64,000 nt of DNA from Amoebophrya sp. A120 (GCA_905178155.1 CAJINV010000007.1:3924265-3988264), one strand, 5' to 3'. Counted from the first letter of the stretch, positions 22,310-34,561 are shown. Numbers and translations are program-made. The notes: a model not told the origin generated them from the letters alone.

Positions 22310-24600
22310 TATCAATTTACATGATCAAGCAAGAGGGTTGCACACTCCGACATCGGGCTGGCTGCCCGATGTCGACCAGCTTCCGCTGGTTCTCTGTCCT
22401 CTATCTAGAATCTCCGCCTCGTCCGGGCTTGCCTGGACTCGGCGTTTTTTCAGCTCTTCGGTTCTCGGAGAGTGGATAGTTTACGGAGGAGTGTCTCGAT
22501 GAGAAAGCGAGGCGTACTTGTACGCTTCAGGCCTTCGCTCTGGTTCTGCTTCGCAGTTCCGCCTTGTCGTTTCCGGCATTGCCGATCCTTAGCGTGGATC
22601 ATTGCGATGTACGACAAGGAAAGAGCTCCGGTGGTTCCGTCGCCATTGACCTGCTCAAGCCATGAGCAGGACATAGTAGACGGCGTGCACACTGCCGCGC
22701 GCATGTAGCCCGGCCCAGCCGGGCGCTGGGATATCCTTCTGACCGGGGAGGATGTCTTGGTGGGAAGATGGCCGATGCGCGGCTCTTACAGAGCAAAGAG
22801 TTCGCGTGCTTCGGCTGTTTTCCAGGCTATCTTCTGGTGGTGGTTTGAAGAAGTCGATGACGGCTCGCGGTTCTCGCGAGTCCCACTGCTCGGGGAGTGG
22901 AGAGGTGCAGCCGCTGCGATGCAGTGCCTGCGCCTCTTCACGCCGAAAAAGGCATACGTCCGGCGGCAGCTTAGCCTATGGCTGGCGCCGCTTTATTCGG
23001 CAACGCGCAACGGTCAACAGCGCAGCTGATTACAGCTGTGGCCTGCCGCTCTGTGTGTCGCGGGCGGTTCGTGTTTTTGCGCTTAGCATCGTAAGGCGCA
23101 ATGTTGCACAAGATGTTAAGACGGACGCGGGCCGCTCGCCTGTCATTGATGAAGCCGTGCGAGCAGGGGCGCCGTGTTTCACTTTGACAGGAATTCCTTA
23201 CTGAAGAGCCTCACCGAAGGCCAAGGCTACTGGTATCCTAGGGCGATGCTCGCGAGGTCAGTGACGTTGTCACTGGCCAGGGCCAGAATAACACACTACA
23301 CGCACACACAGCATCAAGCTAACGCTGACAAACACCCACGAAGGGGCACCCCGCGCCCGCATACCCCCCCTCGCCGATGGCAGGGGGGCGCCCGATGGGC
23401 TGACTATTTTCACACGAATTTACTACGCGACTTGTTGTAGTTGCACAGACGCCGGCACAGCCGATGGCTGTGCCGGTGAGATGAAGGCTTCGTTCTCCCC
23501 GCCACACCTCCCAGCACCTGGACGCGCAACTCCACAGGCACAGCCCCGCAGGCGCGGCGGTTATGTTGTTGAGTCGCATGGCTAGGTCGCATGTATTCGT
23601 TGGTGTGCACCACATGCGACGTCGATGATGTCGCCTGCGGGTGCTGGGTTGGGGTTGGGCGTCCACGACATTGCTGCTGCATCTCTTCGGGGTTTGCAAA
23701 TGCCGTGTCGTAGCCATTGCGCCGGCGCTTGGCTCTTTCCACGATGTGGATGTCGCTGAGTCGCTTGTGCTTTGGTATCAGGGGTGCTGACTTGGAAGGA
23801 GAGCTGAGCGCGTTAGCCTATCGGCGTCGTTGCTCCGTCCTTCGCCCCTCGACGTCGGTCCGCCGGCGTTGATTGCCTGTAGGTGATTAGCGCAGTCGAG
23901 GGGTTCAGTGGTTGGTGTGGGGGCGAGGAGCTGTGGTGCAGTTTTAGCAGGTCCTTCTCCTGTGTCGGATTTCTCTGCTGTTCCACGAGCCAGAGAAGTT
24001 TGATTCATCCAGCGTACCTAGGGACGCTTATTTTGCCTTTTTACATCTGGAGCGCCGATCCTGGTGTCTCAGACAGGTCGCAGCGCGATGTGCTGCGTCC
24101 GCTAGATCACGACATACCCGCGGGAACTTCCCGGAACTTAGTCACGATTGGGAGCAAGACCCCGCAGCGCCGCCCGGGTTCCGGGCTCCACCGCGGGGCC
24201 CTACCCCGGCGCGTTTCCCACGTGCTCGCTACCTAGCTACAACACAGCCCCGCGCGCCTGGATCTCTGCACCGACAGAGCCAGGCTGCCCCGTTGAGTCA
24301 CATTTGGGGAAGATGTTCGGCGGGCCATGTCGTGTTCCACGGCTTGGCCCACCTTCACGTCCGGGGCGTGGCTCTGTGGGGTTTGAGAGCTTGGCTTGCG
24401 CGGCTTGCTACTTGTAGCTTGCTGTGCCGGCCGGGTTCTCTTCTTGCTCGCCAGTGTGACCGTCGCAGGGCGTCCCGCGACGAGGACTGCAGCGCGCGTC
24501 AGCACTGCCTTCGATTATCATAGCTTCCGCGCGCTTTCGCTCGTTGGGTGAATTGCGCTGGGAATGTGAATTTATATATATTTGTGATGCAGGACGAGTC
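22310..24600. other. GC-rich block with no recognised gene
   Basis: About 2.3 kb with composition unlike the flanking AT-rich introns. It holds several overlapping open frames on both strands but none with a domain I recognise. A perfect hairpin lies at 22348-22374 (CGACATCGGGC, 5-nt loop, complement). It lies between the end of the VEYYS gene and the next ATG at 24731. It could be an intergenic mobile relic or cargo of one very long intron. Confidence 0.5.
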
Positions 24601-24730
24601 GTGTGAGTAGAGAGTGTGCAGCTACTACGCAGAGGTATTTTTTTTTGGATGAAGGGCCGACTTGTGCTGCAGATCATGGAAAAAATCACCACATTCATTT
24701 CACACTGAAGCATGTTTTTCCTACGACAAG

Positions 24731-27700
24731 ATGAGTACGATCCAGCCGCACGGTGGTAATATTCCGGGCTTTGGGCCTCAGGGCGACATCAACATGCGAG
24801 CCTCATCCAACATGCGGCAGAGCAGTGGTGCTGCAGCGGGGATGAATAGTGTCCGGATGAGCCAGAACCCGTTATCCAGGAAAAAACACCCATCGTCCCC
24901 ATCCTTTTTTTTGCATTCCGACCACTGGATTTTAGGCATGTTTTGCATGACGCATTGGATGTGGATGGGTCTTTTTTGTGGATGCCCGTACATGCAAGAA
25001 TATTTCGAGACACGAACCGAAGAGGGGGACAACTTGGAAGGAGATAAGTACGGGGGTGTCAGGAGCGAAATCGTCAAAGTTGATTATAGTTTGTCATGCA
25101 TAAGTAAGATGCAACGCACAAGCTGCCTCTGCTCTTGCAGAAGATGCAAGGGAGGCAGATTGTAGTGCTGGTAAGGGTCGAGAAGTGGGCTGCTGATTAG
25201 CATGACAGAGTGGAGCCCTTTTGCCCTAAACTAACAGCATGACAGAAGAGACTTGCTTCACAGGCAAAGAAAATTTATTGTCATGCGCCGGCTATAAACT
25301 GTGGCCCCAACAACTGGTGCCGATTTTATGCATATACACATTTTTTCTACTTTGTCGATTTCGATCCTGACACTTCCATAATGACGGGACCGCAGCGGGA
25401 TCGCCACCGCCGGGAGTGGGACAACATCGTGGTGGCGGTGGTGGTGAGGACCGTCACTATCAAAAAATGATGAACAACACTCCGGTGATAACCTCCAGTT
25501 CGTCATCCGCCAGAGCGGGCGCGGGAAACAATCAGGTATGCACTGCAAAAGTAACGTACTAGTATCTATAAATTGCATTACAATAAATTTAAATTCTCGC
25601 AAGAAGAAATTAGAAAAGTGGAATTTGTAAATACTGTTTTACCTTTGGACGATTGTCATGCATATTTGCAATTAGTTCGAGTGCGATACTTTTGCAAAGC
25701 ATATCACGGAAACTACAACAAGCCCAGCAACGTAGTTGCAACCAAGCAGCCGCGCAAGATGAGCGCGTACCCAGACAGCGAGAGCAGTGAGGTATGAGAG
25801 TGCACAACTCGTAGCTCCACCCCTCCCCCTCATTTGTATAGCACGAGCAGCAAGAACAGAAGCAATGCCACAAGTGTAGCTTTTGCATAACAAGTCCGCT
25901 AAATGGAATGTAGCCCTGTTTGGGCGTCCAAAACTTGTCATGCGCAGAGTGCCTCAAGGCAAGCTGCAGTAGATTGAGATTCAAATGAGGGAGTAGAGGG
26001 GGAGTTGTGCACTGTCATATGAGGCCGATGAGAAGTCCTCCTCCTTTATTCCCTGAAAATCAACCATCCCTATCCACTTTTTGCATGAGAAAAGCCGACG
26101 CCGGCTCTACTCCATGTAGAAGTTTTGCATGGCCAATGATTGGATGGGTATGGTAAAGCTTCACCGAATTATATCGTTCCACAGCCGCAGCAACAATAAT
26201 AATTCTCGGACCAACAACAAAGTGAACACCTCTTTTGCCTCGAACTCGACCCGGAACGCGAACTTGTCCCGGATGCTGGACTCAGGGAGGAAGCCGATAT
26301 GGGATTCTCAAACATTGCACTGTTTGCTGTTACATGAATCGTCATGCAAAACTGCCATCAGGAGCATCCAATTGCAATTCCAAACGCTCAAGCTACTGCG
26401 CATGACAAATCTTCGAAGGGCGAAACAGCATTGAATTCTGTGTCGAGTTTGTAATGCGATGGGTGCACCACAAGCAAGTAGATCTCCAACTGTTGCTATT
26501 CTTGCGTCACAAATTCAAACTCATACTCATGTAACAAGTGGCATTATGTAACGCTTGATCTTGAGAACTCCATAACCGAAGCCGGTGAAGTTGGTGAATT
26601 ACGGAGCGTACGCATTGCAATATAAAATACGTTGTATCGTGCTACGTATCTATCTCTAAACTCTTCTATCTATTCCTATGGGTTGTGCCAGAAATCTCAT
26701 GGCAAATACTTTAGTTCAGAAGAAAAAAGCCTTTTTCTCATGTAGACGAAGGGAGCTCCCCTTCCTTCGTGCAAGACCGCAATTCGTAATTATACAACGA
26801 GTGCGATACAACTTTTGCACAGAATAATAGAGCGGACTCGGATTCGGACTCCGACAATATGACCGCGGTGAACTCAGTTTTGAATCGGAGGAAATACCAA
26901 CCCTGGAAACTACGGTCATCGCCATTGTATGACGAGGAGGATCGAGGTATTGAGTTCTAAGTGGTATAGACCACAGATGTTGAAGAACGCTCTTTATTCT
27001 CATTTCTCTTTGTGGATTTGCTGTACTCCTGCCTCACTAGCAATGTTTTTTTTTTTCCTAGTATCGCAATGGCAATCTTCACTCTGACTATGTTGCTGCA
27101 GTTGCAGTTACAACAAGAGGTTTGCTTTTCATCTAGAAGTGCAGGACGACAGCACAGCCTAATATTTTTTTGCTGCAAGATTGGAATGAACAACGAGTAG
27201 AGACACCGCACTTATTCCTCAGGTAGTACCGAGCTCTCCTTTGGTGCAAATAAGCGATCCGGTGGTCGACCGAAGAAGAAGTGTGAGACTGCTTCGGTGC
27301 GGAAACGCACCAGCGATAGCGACGAGATGTTTTCGGATGCCGACGACAGCTTAGCGGTCGGCACGCGGGGCCAAACCGCGTGGGATTTTGTGTCTATCCC
27401 CTCGAAAAACACGGACGCAGGTGAATCATCCTCATCGCCCGACAAGAATAAAGCGCCGAATGAAAACGGGAAGATGATGAAAAACGCAAATAAAGAGAAG
27501 GAGCAACAAGCGATCGACGTTAAGAGCGAAAAGGGCGGTGCGTCGAGCGGTGGTGAAGTTGAGGAGGAAACGAGCCCCGCGCGGCGCGGCAGTACTTCTA
27601 CAACCGCAGGTAATAAACTGCGGACCCAGAATCAGAAAAAGAAGGCCAATTTTGCGACCAGAAACAACAACCGATCCGCGCACGCGTTGGGGGGCGGTCG

Positions 27701-28147
27701 CAAGGCGTTGGATGACAGCGACAGCTCACCGCCAAGCAGAGTCATGAAAAAGACCTCCGCGCCTGCAGCGTATAATAGATACTCGAAGCGCTTTTTGTTT
27801 TTTTTATCTCTGATGCGATACAGCTTCATCTTCTATACAGTTTATTTCTCATCATTTAGGTGCGTGGAGTTGTTGAGCAAGAAATGCGAAGTAGAAGCGA
27901 GTGCAATTATGGAAGATGTCCTTTTAATTCATGCAAATTTCATCACCGCAGCGCCTCTGGCACCTTCGTGAACCGCAAGAAGAACAGTTCGTACAAAAGG
28001 CGTGACTCCTCGGAGCAGGCGTCGCCTGCGAAAGGGCCCGGGCGCCGAGACTCGGACACGAGTGAGCCGGCCAAGTGGACGCCGTGGGGCGGGCATTTTG
28101 GTTTGGGCAGGTTCGGCAGGATTGACGACGAAGATGATGATGAGTAG
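24731..28147 (+). CDS. Disordered acidic/basic protein, possibly nuclear
   Basis: Exons are read across six introner elements. It starts MSTIQPHGGNIPGFGPQGD, then EYFETRTEEGDNLEGDND, a Gly/Ser-rich stretch, TKQPRKMSAYPDSESSEADE, an Asn-rich stretch, LVNYGADSDSDSDNMTAV, RRKYQPWKLRSSPLYDEEDR, and from 27222 SGGRPKKKCETASVRKRTSD. The last piece contains an AT-hook-like GRPKKK flanked by Ser-Asp-Glu runs typical of casein-kinase-2 sites. The final exon (27948-28147) is reached by a GT-AG intron and ends in DDEDDDE-type acidic residues. This composition suggests a chromatin or nuclear protein, as inference only. The start assumes a new gene; it could instead continue the VEYYS gene across the GC-rich block. 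Confidence 0.6.
24873..24984. mobile_element. Introner element D3
   Basis: 112 bp, the shortest found. Starts TATCCAGGAAAAAACACCCA and ends GGGTCTTTTTTGTGGATG. Perfect direct repeat CCCGT at 24868-24872 and 24985-24989. Excision joins RMSQNP to YMQEYFETR. Confidence 0.88.
25049..25380. mobile_element. Introner element E3
   Basis: Starts TACGGGGGTGTCAGGAGCGA and ends GATCCTGACACTTCCATA. The flanking repeat is weak. Frame is kept if NLEGD joins NDGTAAGSPPPG. Confidence 0.75.
25537..25703. mobile_element. Introner element C3
   Basis: Starts TATGCACTGCAAAAGTAACG and ends GCGATACTTTTGCAAAGCAT then A. Flanks TCAGG and TCACG, 4 of 5. Excision joins RAGAGNNQ to GNYNKPSNVV. Confidence 0.85.
25793..26019. 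mobile_element. Introner element A3
   Basis: Inverted ends TATGAGAGTGCACAACTCGT and GGGAGTTGTGCACTGTCATA. Perfect direct repeat TGAGG at 25788-25792 and 26020-26024. The repeat lets the intron be read as GTATGAG...CATATGAG, a true GT-AG intron, unlike most others here. Confidence 0.93.
26298..26574. mobile_element. Introner element H1
   Basis: Starts TATGGGATTCTCAAACATTG and ends GATCTTGAGAACTCCATA. Flanks GCCGA and ACCGA, 4 of 5. Excision joins LDSGRKP to KPVKLVNYGA. Confidence 0.8.
26609..26829. mobile_element. Introner element C4
   Basis: Starts TACGCATTGCAATATAAAAT and ends TACAACTTTTGCACAGAATA then ATA. Perfect direct repeat GAGCG at 26604-26608 and 26830-26834. Excision joins LVNYGA to DSDSDSDNM. 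Confidence 0.87.
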
Positions 28148-29570
28148 TAGAGAGGTTTTATTTCTATCAAAAAACCTGCTACTTACTACGCGGACAATGA
28201 TATCAAAATCAATACAGTATTTTATCAAAAGAATAATTGGCGAGGTTGAGGTGGTGCTGCAGGCTGGTACTAGTGGCACTGCATGAAAAAAATTTGATGA
28301 CCACGCTAAGATACTAGATATAGACCACGTTAGTAGGTGACTTCGACTTGTTACCTTCCGTACGAAACAACGGAGTTAGTATACTTTATCGAAACTTCTC
28401 CAAAGCCGTGCCGCACCTTGCATTTTGATTTTATTGATGCACCACGGTATAATTATTGAGAATGTCAGTGCTCTCCTTGCTCGAGGTCGATCGTCAGCCT
28501 GAGAAGGTGAAGGAGCATGGTGCCTACTTTTGCACATTAATTATGCGCAGAATATCTTTGTAGTGAACTTTGAATGCCGCCGCTGTTTGGAATTATACGA
28601 ACTTCGTACGCCCTTTTTTTCAAAAAAGCCAACCGACGCATCAACGCGCACGTTAGTCTAGTACTTGTTGTCAAGCCGCTTTGAATTCAAGGATTTTCTG
28701 GGAAAAAAACACGCACTTGTGGCCTCGGCTCAAGAAAGATAGGCCGAAGATGAAAAACAATAGTTTCACTCTTTTGGTTTTGATGTGCCGAGATTTTCAC
28801 ATCACTGCAAAATGTTCTCGGATGTACAGGATTGAAATGAGATAAAACGGTTGCTGATTGATGCGAAGCCTGCTGGTGCGTCAAGTAAGTTTATTTCCTT
28901 AAAGATAGAGATGAAGTAGAGCTGGACTTTGTGCAAGATTGGTCTAGAAAGAAAGTAGATAGCAGCTTCTATTTGGTACTTCATCATCAGAACTGCGAAA
29001 GAACATGGCGGCCGCTGGGTGTGAGTACAACGGCTGCTCTTGTCCACAACTAGTGCGCGCCCTCCGGCTGCAAGTAAGCACCACAGTCGTCGTCTTCATC
29101 AGCGTGCGTACGTGTTTGCGTTTGCTCGTCATTTTTTTGGGCAAACTTGCTGCTGTGATTTAAGAGTGGGCCCTTTCTTGTTCGACTTGTTATCTCCTGA
29201 GAGTTGAAGTACCATGCTGGGGAGAAGTAGAAGCGTTTGCCGGCCGTGGGTAACACCTGTGGGCGCATTCAATTTTCTTACTTCTACGAGAGAGTTATGT
29301 TATTTTCCTATGTTCCTAACTCACCGAAAAGGCGTTTTATTCTTGTTGAGGTGAGGTGGGAGTGACGATTGGAATGGGTGTGCAAAAGAGACCAATGAGA
29401 AATGCTGCAGCACCAGCGCAAACGCAATTTTTCTGTTGGGCTGCTCCTCTACTGCGATAAAGTAAGTTGTATCACACTGCCAATCAACGTCGCGATTCAT
29501 TTTTCAGTATTTGAGGTCAATCAGGGGAGCGAGCGCCCTCGGCCGTTGTGCCGGATTAGAAAACCAAAAT
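28148..29570. other. Intergenic, no gene supported
   Basis: AT-rich spacer between two + strand genes. Short open frames exist on both strands without recognisable content. The last 150 bp before 29571 include a TTTTTCAG that may be the acceptor of a 5' leader intron. Confidence 0.4.
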
Positions 29571-32500
29571 ATGCGTACAACTTGTCGACGCTTTTTTATG
29601 ACCTCCGGGCCAGCGACGTCGCTTCTTGGTCTTTCACTGGTTTTGTTTCAAAATGTAGTTTGCAACCTCGTTATCCTCGTTGCCGCCACCAACACCGAGA
29701 AGGTTTTGCAGGCAAAGCAGCTGTTCACAACGAACTTTTTTTGCCAGGAGACCAAGTGCATCAACCCGATTTTTCCGGCTTTCCGCCTTCTCGGCGTCTC
29801 GCAATTGGAGCAGCAGGAAAAGAAAACCCTATGAGAGTACACAACGTTCCCTTGCCCTCCTCCTCATTTTTTTTTTGCATGAACAGCAATGAATACACGT
29901 GGAGCCTGTGCATGGCAAGTTCGTCATGCGCGTAGCATAGTACTGTTTGGGCGTCTGAAACAAACTGTCATGCAAACATTACCACAGATCAGTGCAGCGC
30001 TTGGATTTGGTATTCTGCATGACAAATGAGAGGGAGTGGGACGAGTTTTGCACTCTCATAAACCTGGTCCTGCCTCAACGAACTGGATCTGAACAGTCCC
30101 GGAACGGAACCCGCGGACCAACAGCCTAGCGCGTTGAATCTGCAGAACTTCCGATCCTACGCTAATTTCTGTCAGCACTTGCTCGACTATGATTTTTCCG
30201 TGCCAAACTGGGTGCCGAACGAGTCCACGATCGAGACCACCCTGAAACAAGAGGACGAAAAAATATCAAATGTAAATCGAAGCGGCTGGGTCTGGAAACT
30301 TGTGATGCTAGTCAGGCAGGCGCGGGCAAGTTTTATCCGAGCTGCTAAGGCGGGCTCTTGCGTGCTTCTACAAGAGCAGGTTGTTTATGCGCCCATGATG
30401 CATCACAAGCACAAGGCATGTTAGAGGCATAGGCATTGCAGACAAGCATGTTGACAAATCCCAGTCTCACAAGCTTCCAGATTCAGACGCAGATTATATA
30501 TTTGAAATGTATAAAAGGCGCTAGAAGCCTATTTGTCGCACATCGACGGTCTGGGTTACGAGTTCTTGGAAAATCGCGAGCCCTGGAAATACAAGGAGAC
30601 GGTCCCCTGCTTGTACAAAGTGTACCAAATGTCCTGCTACACGTATTTTCCGAGTATCCACTGCAAATTATGTGTCTCTGTCTGGATTTGGAACTATATC
30701 ACAATCAGAATCAAGATCTGCATCTGCGACGCCCTGAAGAAGTTTGACTTTGTCGATACATTTATTTATTCGGAATCTTGTTTGTCATGCAAATGTGAAC
30801 CGCGCAGCCTTCCACCTTTCGCGTGCTTCTTCCAAAGTTTCTTTGTCTTTGGGCTGCTATTAGTGGTCCTCGTGCTGCAGAGGGCTGCTAGGCGTTCACA
30901 AGTTAACTTCAGAACCTGCCAGATCCAGACAGCAGACATCTTTGCAACCGATGTTGCAGTGTGCACCGCCAAACTCGGCCAGTCACGGCGAGTACATCCG
31001 GCCCTGTCGCGTATGCATTGCAAAAACGTCGCGCTTGACCTCGATGTAAGACTCGAGCGCCAGAAAGATGCATGAAGACAAATTATTTATCTACATCTTT
31101 CGTACTCCTGCTTTACTCACCATAGGATACGAAAACACATTGCCAGTCGAAGAATTTCGAATGCTACGCGTGCTTCATCTTCAATTTCTAGTAGTTCAAT
31201 GCTTTTGCCATGCACATCGCGGGACCTGCGACAACTACCTCCGCGCCTGCGGAGTCAGCTGCTGTGACGAAGGCACAAACTGTGTTTTTGAGCACAAGGA
31301 GCGCGTGCAGTCGCTGGCGAATCCGACGGAATAGGAAATAAGATCCAGGTCGTGTACTATCACGTAGTTGTAAACACGGAATTTTTACAGATTGCAGGCA
31401 GGCAAAACCGGTGGTATTTTGACATCCTATCACGCATGCTATGCGAAAATGGATGGAGGGGATGCAAATAATGATATTGTTCATCGCATGGTGTGCATGA
31501 TTTCTCCTGCGAGTCACCATTACAACGTTGACACGACGACATTCACTTCCTGTGATACGGAATCGAGTATGATTACGGTCAAGGGGTACGTGGACCATCC
31601 AGGCCCGAGTCTGTTTTGCACGGGGAATGCGAGACGGCGGTTTGGACTGTCCCCCGGGACCAGCACGGGTTTCGTCTTCGTGCTTTGCGCTTTACTCTGG
31701 ACGCTGAGCAGCGTCCTCCTCACCTCACCCGGAGGTAGCGTCTTTCTTGCTGTGGAAGGCAAAAAGCTGGAACATCGGAGCAGGTACGTATTTATTGTCT
31801 TCAACGACTACTCGATCTCGAGTCGTGCCATGATCAGGCTCGGTGTTTTTATCTCTATCTAAGTTCAACGATTCAAATGAAAATGTTTGATTATGATATC
31901 TCACATCACCTGCAGTAGATCTGAATGTGAAGAAGTTCGACAGACCGCCGCGTTGAGAGTACATATTAATCAACGTGTCGAGTTATGACTTTTCCTACCA
32001 CCGAAAAAGACAGCGCATGCCAACCGTAGAGGACGCGGTCGCACTATACCAAGACAAGGAACTTGCTCGGATGACATCGGAAGCAGCGGTATCCTGTGTA
32101 AGATGAACCCACCGCGGCCCATGATGATCCCAGTTTACTTATATACTTGAAGTATGTAGATTTGCGTCGACCCAGCTTTGTCATGCGCCACTCCCAAGAC
32201 CCTGTCTACAGCTTATTTTCGGTTCATTGTGTAGCTGATTCAATCTTCCCATCCTGACCGTGGGGTCGTGGGTACTAGGTTTTTCCGCAGGACATTTCCT
32301 TTCCGACGCAGAAGGTGATCCGACACTGAGCCAGATCGGTGGCATCATATCAAATGTAAAAATGTCTGGGTCTGGAAGAATGCAACTTGTCATGCTAAAT
32401 CTGAAGCAAGCAAAAACCTGTGTTGCATGAGTACCAAAAGTCGTCCAGTTTTGACCAAGTCGGGCGGGAGTTTCTCATGCAGAATAAGCATGAGGGAGAT

Positions 32501-34561
32501 CGCACAGAATGTGTCATGCTAGGTCCTGCATTCCAGACCTCAATCATGGGTCATGGAAAAGCTGCATGACAAATCGCCCTCTTTCCAGACCCAGACATTT
32601 TTGCATTTGATACATCACGGGCGGAGACGAAGCGAGTGATGTGGTATGCACGCAGACGAGGGAAGCGCCAACGAACCACACGAAGACAGATTATTTTTTG
32701 AGACACAGCAAATAAAGCAAAACAGTAACAAATAGAATTTTACGGAGGAAGAATTCATTGATGCTTCTGTACAGAAATCTTGAAGGTGCTCGACGTTGCA
32801 GTTCTTACTGTAGCTGCTCGCAAATGACTCGCAGTTTATCACCGTAATATTACGCCCCGGAAGATGTCGAAATCGTAAATCGAAGCGCAGCACAACTTTA
32901 GTAAATTGTCATACGTGGACAGCTGACTGAAAAAAAAAATCATTGTTTCGACGTTGGTCCTCGTGCTTCTTTCTGCTAAAAGTTTGATAGCCCCTCACGA
33001 GCGACTACTCCGGCTCTCACACGCTGGCGAAGTGGCGGACCAAGCCCGACTTCACCCTCGAGCTGCAGGCCGCTAAGGACCCCACAACAAGCGCGCTAGG
33101 GTAAAAGTCGAATCTTTAGCTTGTTGAAGGCAGAGGTTTTTTACTTGTGTTATCTACCGATCTGGGTATTATGTGATTCGTCAGTTCGTTTCCTTGCTTC
33201 AGAAGTTCTTCCGCGACTAGAAATTTTCGTGTCGTGTTTACAAAGTGAGACACTGTTATTTGAACAGGTTATCTTCCTGCAACAACGCAAATATCCCGGA
33301 CGCCTTCAAGTGCGGGAAGCGCGGCGTCTGTGTACCCTTCGACCCGGTGGACGCTTCGCCGCAGGCCTTTATGGTCTGCAAATGCGACCCCGAGTACGCC
33401 GGACTGGAGTGTAAGACGGAAAGGAAATCCCAACTCACCGCTTACTTCCTCTCCGTGTTTTTCGGCATGTTTGGCGTGGACAGATTGTAAAAGTTTGATG
33501 TTTATTCTTATTGTATAATATGCGATTTAATCGTTTTTTTTGAGCGGCTTATAATCGGATTAGTGTCCTAGTATTTATTTCCTTGCTGCTTGCTCGGAAG
33601 ACGCGATTACTCATTAAGTTAGTCGATGGGAAATTGAAAATAACCCACTTCAGTTACATCAACGAGTATCTGATCGGGATCTTCAAGCTCCTCTCTTTCG
33701 GGGGTCTGGGCGTATGAGAGTGCATAACAACTATCCGTCCCTTTAGTCAGCTGGCAACATCCACGAGAACAGAAGGAGCGATTGCAATGATAAATTGAGC
33801 TTTGGCAACGTGACAGATTGAATCTATCATGCTGCAAGCAGTTTCAGCTAGCTTTACGTCATCATCCGGAGCCTGTCACGCAAGGAGTGCTGCCAAGAGC
33901 CAAACCAAAGGGTTGCTGAGAGGGTAATGCGCATGACAAATGAGGGGAGCCGGGAGATGATGGTGATGGCACTTCGGTGTCCGCCTGAGCTACTTTCCCT
34001 GCGTGACAGCCATCTGCGGCCGTTTACAAAGGGGGAGGCAAAGTGTGCCGCACTTCTGTTTAGCATGACAAATGAGGGGAGTGAGTTGTGCACTGTCATA
34101 GGTCGTATGGTGGATCCACGACGTGGTGTGGATCGGCACGGGCAATATCTACGCCGAGTCCTACCGGCTGGCAACAGTTTCGTACTCGTAAATGATATTC
34201 GCAATAATATTGCATGACGCCGCTTCTTAGGACGACATGACTCAGCATGAGCATGACAAATTCGATTTATAATCACAGCAACAAGATGAAGATAATTATG
34301 CAAGAAATGCAATTAGACTTACTACTAACTAGCTACGATTCTTTTGCAATGCATAAGTTCTACCGGCTGGCCAAGTCCACTGCCTCCGACATTGTGCCCG
34401 TCGTTTTGACGCCACTGTTTTTCATCTTTGTCGGGGTTTACTACGGCGTGAAGCACCTAAAGGCCCACACTGTCCGGAAGCGTCAGCTCGAGCGCGAGAT
34501 CCTGAACCAGTACGACATCAACGAACTGACGACCAACAAGCACATGCTCGGCGGGATGTAG
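29571..34561 (+). CDS. TM2-domain membrane protein with Cys-rich (Frizzled-like) and EGF-like regions
   Basis: An N-terminal signal/anchor (SLLGLSLVLFQNVVCNLVIL) is followed by a luminal Cys-rich part: SCLNELDLNS, FCQHLLDYDFSVPNWVPNES, IDGLGYEFLENREPWKYKET and IRPCRGTCDNYLRACGVSCC. The RPCR...C pattern recalls Frizzled-type Cys-rich domains. Next come GYVDHPGPSLFCTGNARRR, a hydrophobic helix (GFVFVLCALLWTLSSVLL) and further luminal exons. An EGF-like module follows (CGKRGVCVPF..CKCDPEYAGLEC, exon ending near 33487), then the TM2 pair of helices: AYFLSVFFGMFGVDRL and YLIGIFKLLSFGGLGVWWIHDV, split by introns. A last helix (PVVLTPLFFIFVGVYYG) and a basic cytosolic tail end at 34561. TM2 proteins sit in endomembranes; precise role unknown. 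Seven introner elements interrupt it. Exon edges around 31330-31400 and 32640-33000 are uncertain. Confidence 0.8.
29830..30059. mobile_element. Introner element A4
   Basis: Starts TATGAGAGTACACAACGTTC and ends ACGAGTTTTGCACTCTCAT. Direct repeat AAACC at 29825-29829 and 30060-30064. Excision joins QLEQQEKKT to WSCLNELDLNS in frame. Confidence 0.9.
30264..30513. mobile_element. Introner element B2
   Basis: Starts TATCAAATGTAAATCGAAGC and ends ATATATTTGAAATGTATA. It sits in an A run, so the repeat reads AAAAA/AAAGG. Excision joins TLKQEDEK to ALEAYLSHIDG. Confidence 0.82.
30655..30948. mobile_element. Introner element B3
   Basis: Starts TATCCACTGCAAATTATGTG with CTGTCTGGATTTGGAA inside, and ends CCAGACAGCAGACATCTTTG then CAA. 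Flanks CCGAG and CCGAT. Excision gives YTYFP to MLQCAPPNSASHGEY in the TM2 gene. Confidence 0.72.
31012..31216. mobile_element. Introner element C5
   Basis: Starts TATGCATTGCAAAAACGTCG and ends TTCAATGCTTTTGCCATGCA then CA. Perfect direct repeat TCGCG at 31007-31011 and 31217-31221. Excision joins EYIRPCR to GTCDNYLRACG inside the Cys-rich domain. Confidence 0.85.
32348..32612. mobile_element. Introner element B4 (best-preserved family B copy)
   Basis: About 30 bp of near-perfect inverted ends: TATCAAATGTAAAAATGTCT and AGACATTTTTGCATTTGATA. Perfect direct repeat CATCA at 32343-32347 and 32613-32617. Excision joins TLSQIGGI to TGGDEASDV. Confidence 0.93.
33713..34100. mobile_element. Introner element A5
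   Basis: Starts TATGAGAGTGCATAACAACT and ends GTGAGTTGTGCACTGTCATA. Flanks GGGCG and GGTCG, 4 of 5. It splits the second TM2 helix; excision restores FGGLGVWWIHDVV. Confidence 0.87.
34161..34359. mobile_element. Introner element C6 with unusual 12-bp flanking duplication
   Basis: The core matches family C (TTTCGTACTCGTAAATGATA near the left, ACGATTCTTTTGCAATGCAT near the right). The flanking coding sequence CTACCGGCTGGC occurs at both 34161-34172 and 34360-34371, longer than the usual 5 bp. The spliced protein should read YRLAKSTASD once. Exact left edge unclear. Confidence 0.65.

Noticed and set aside
22752-23204. A 150-codon open frame in the GC-rich block
   Set aside because: GC-rich sequence lacks stops in several frames at once, and the translation resembles no family.
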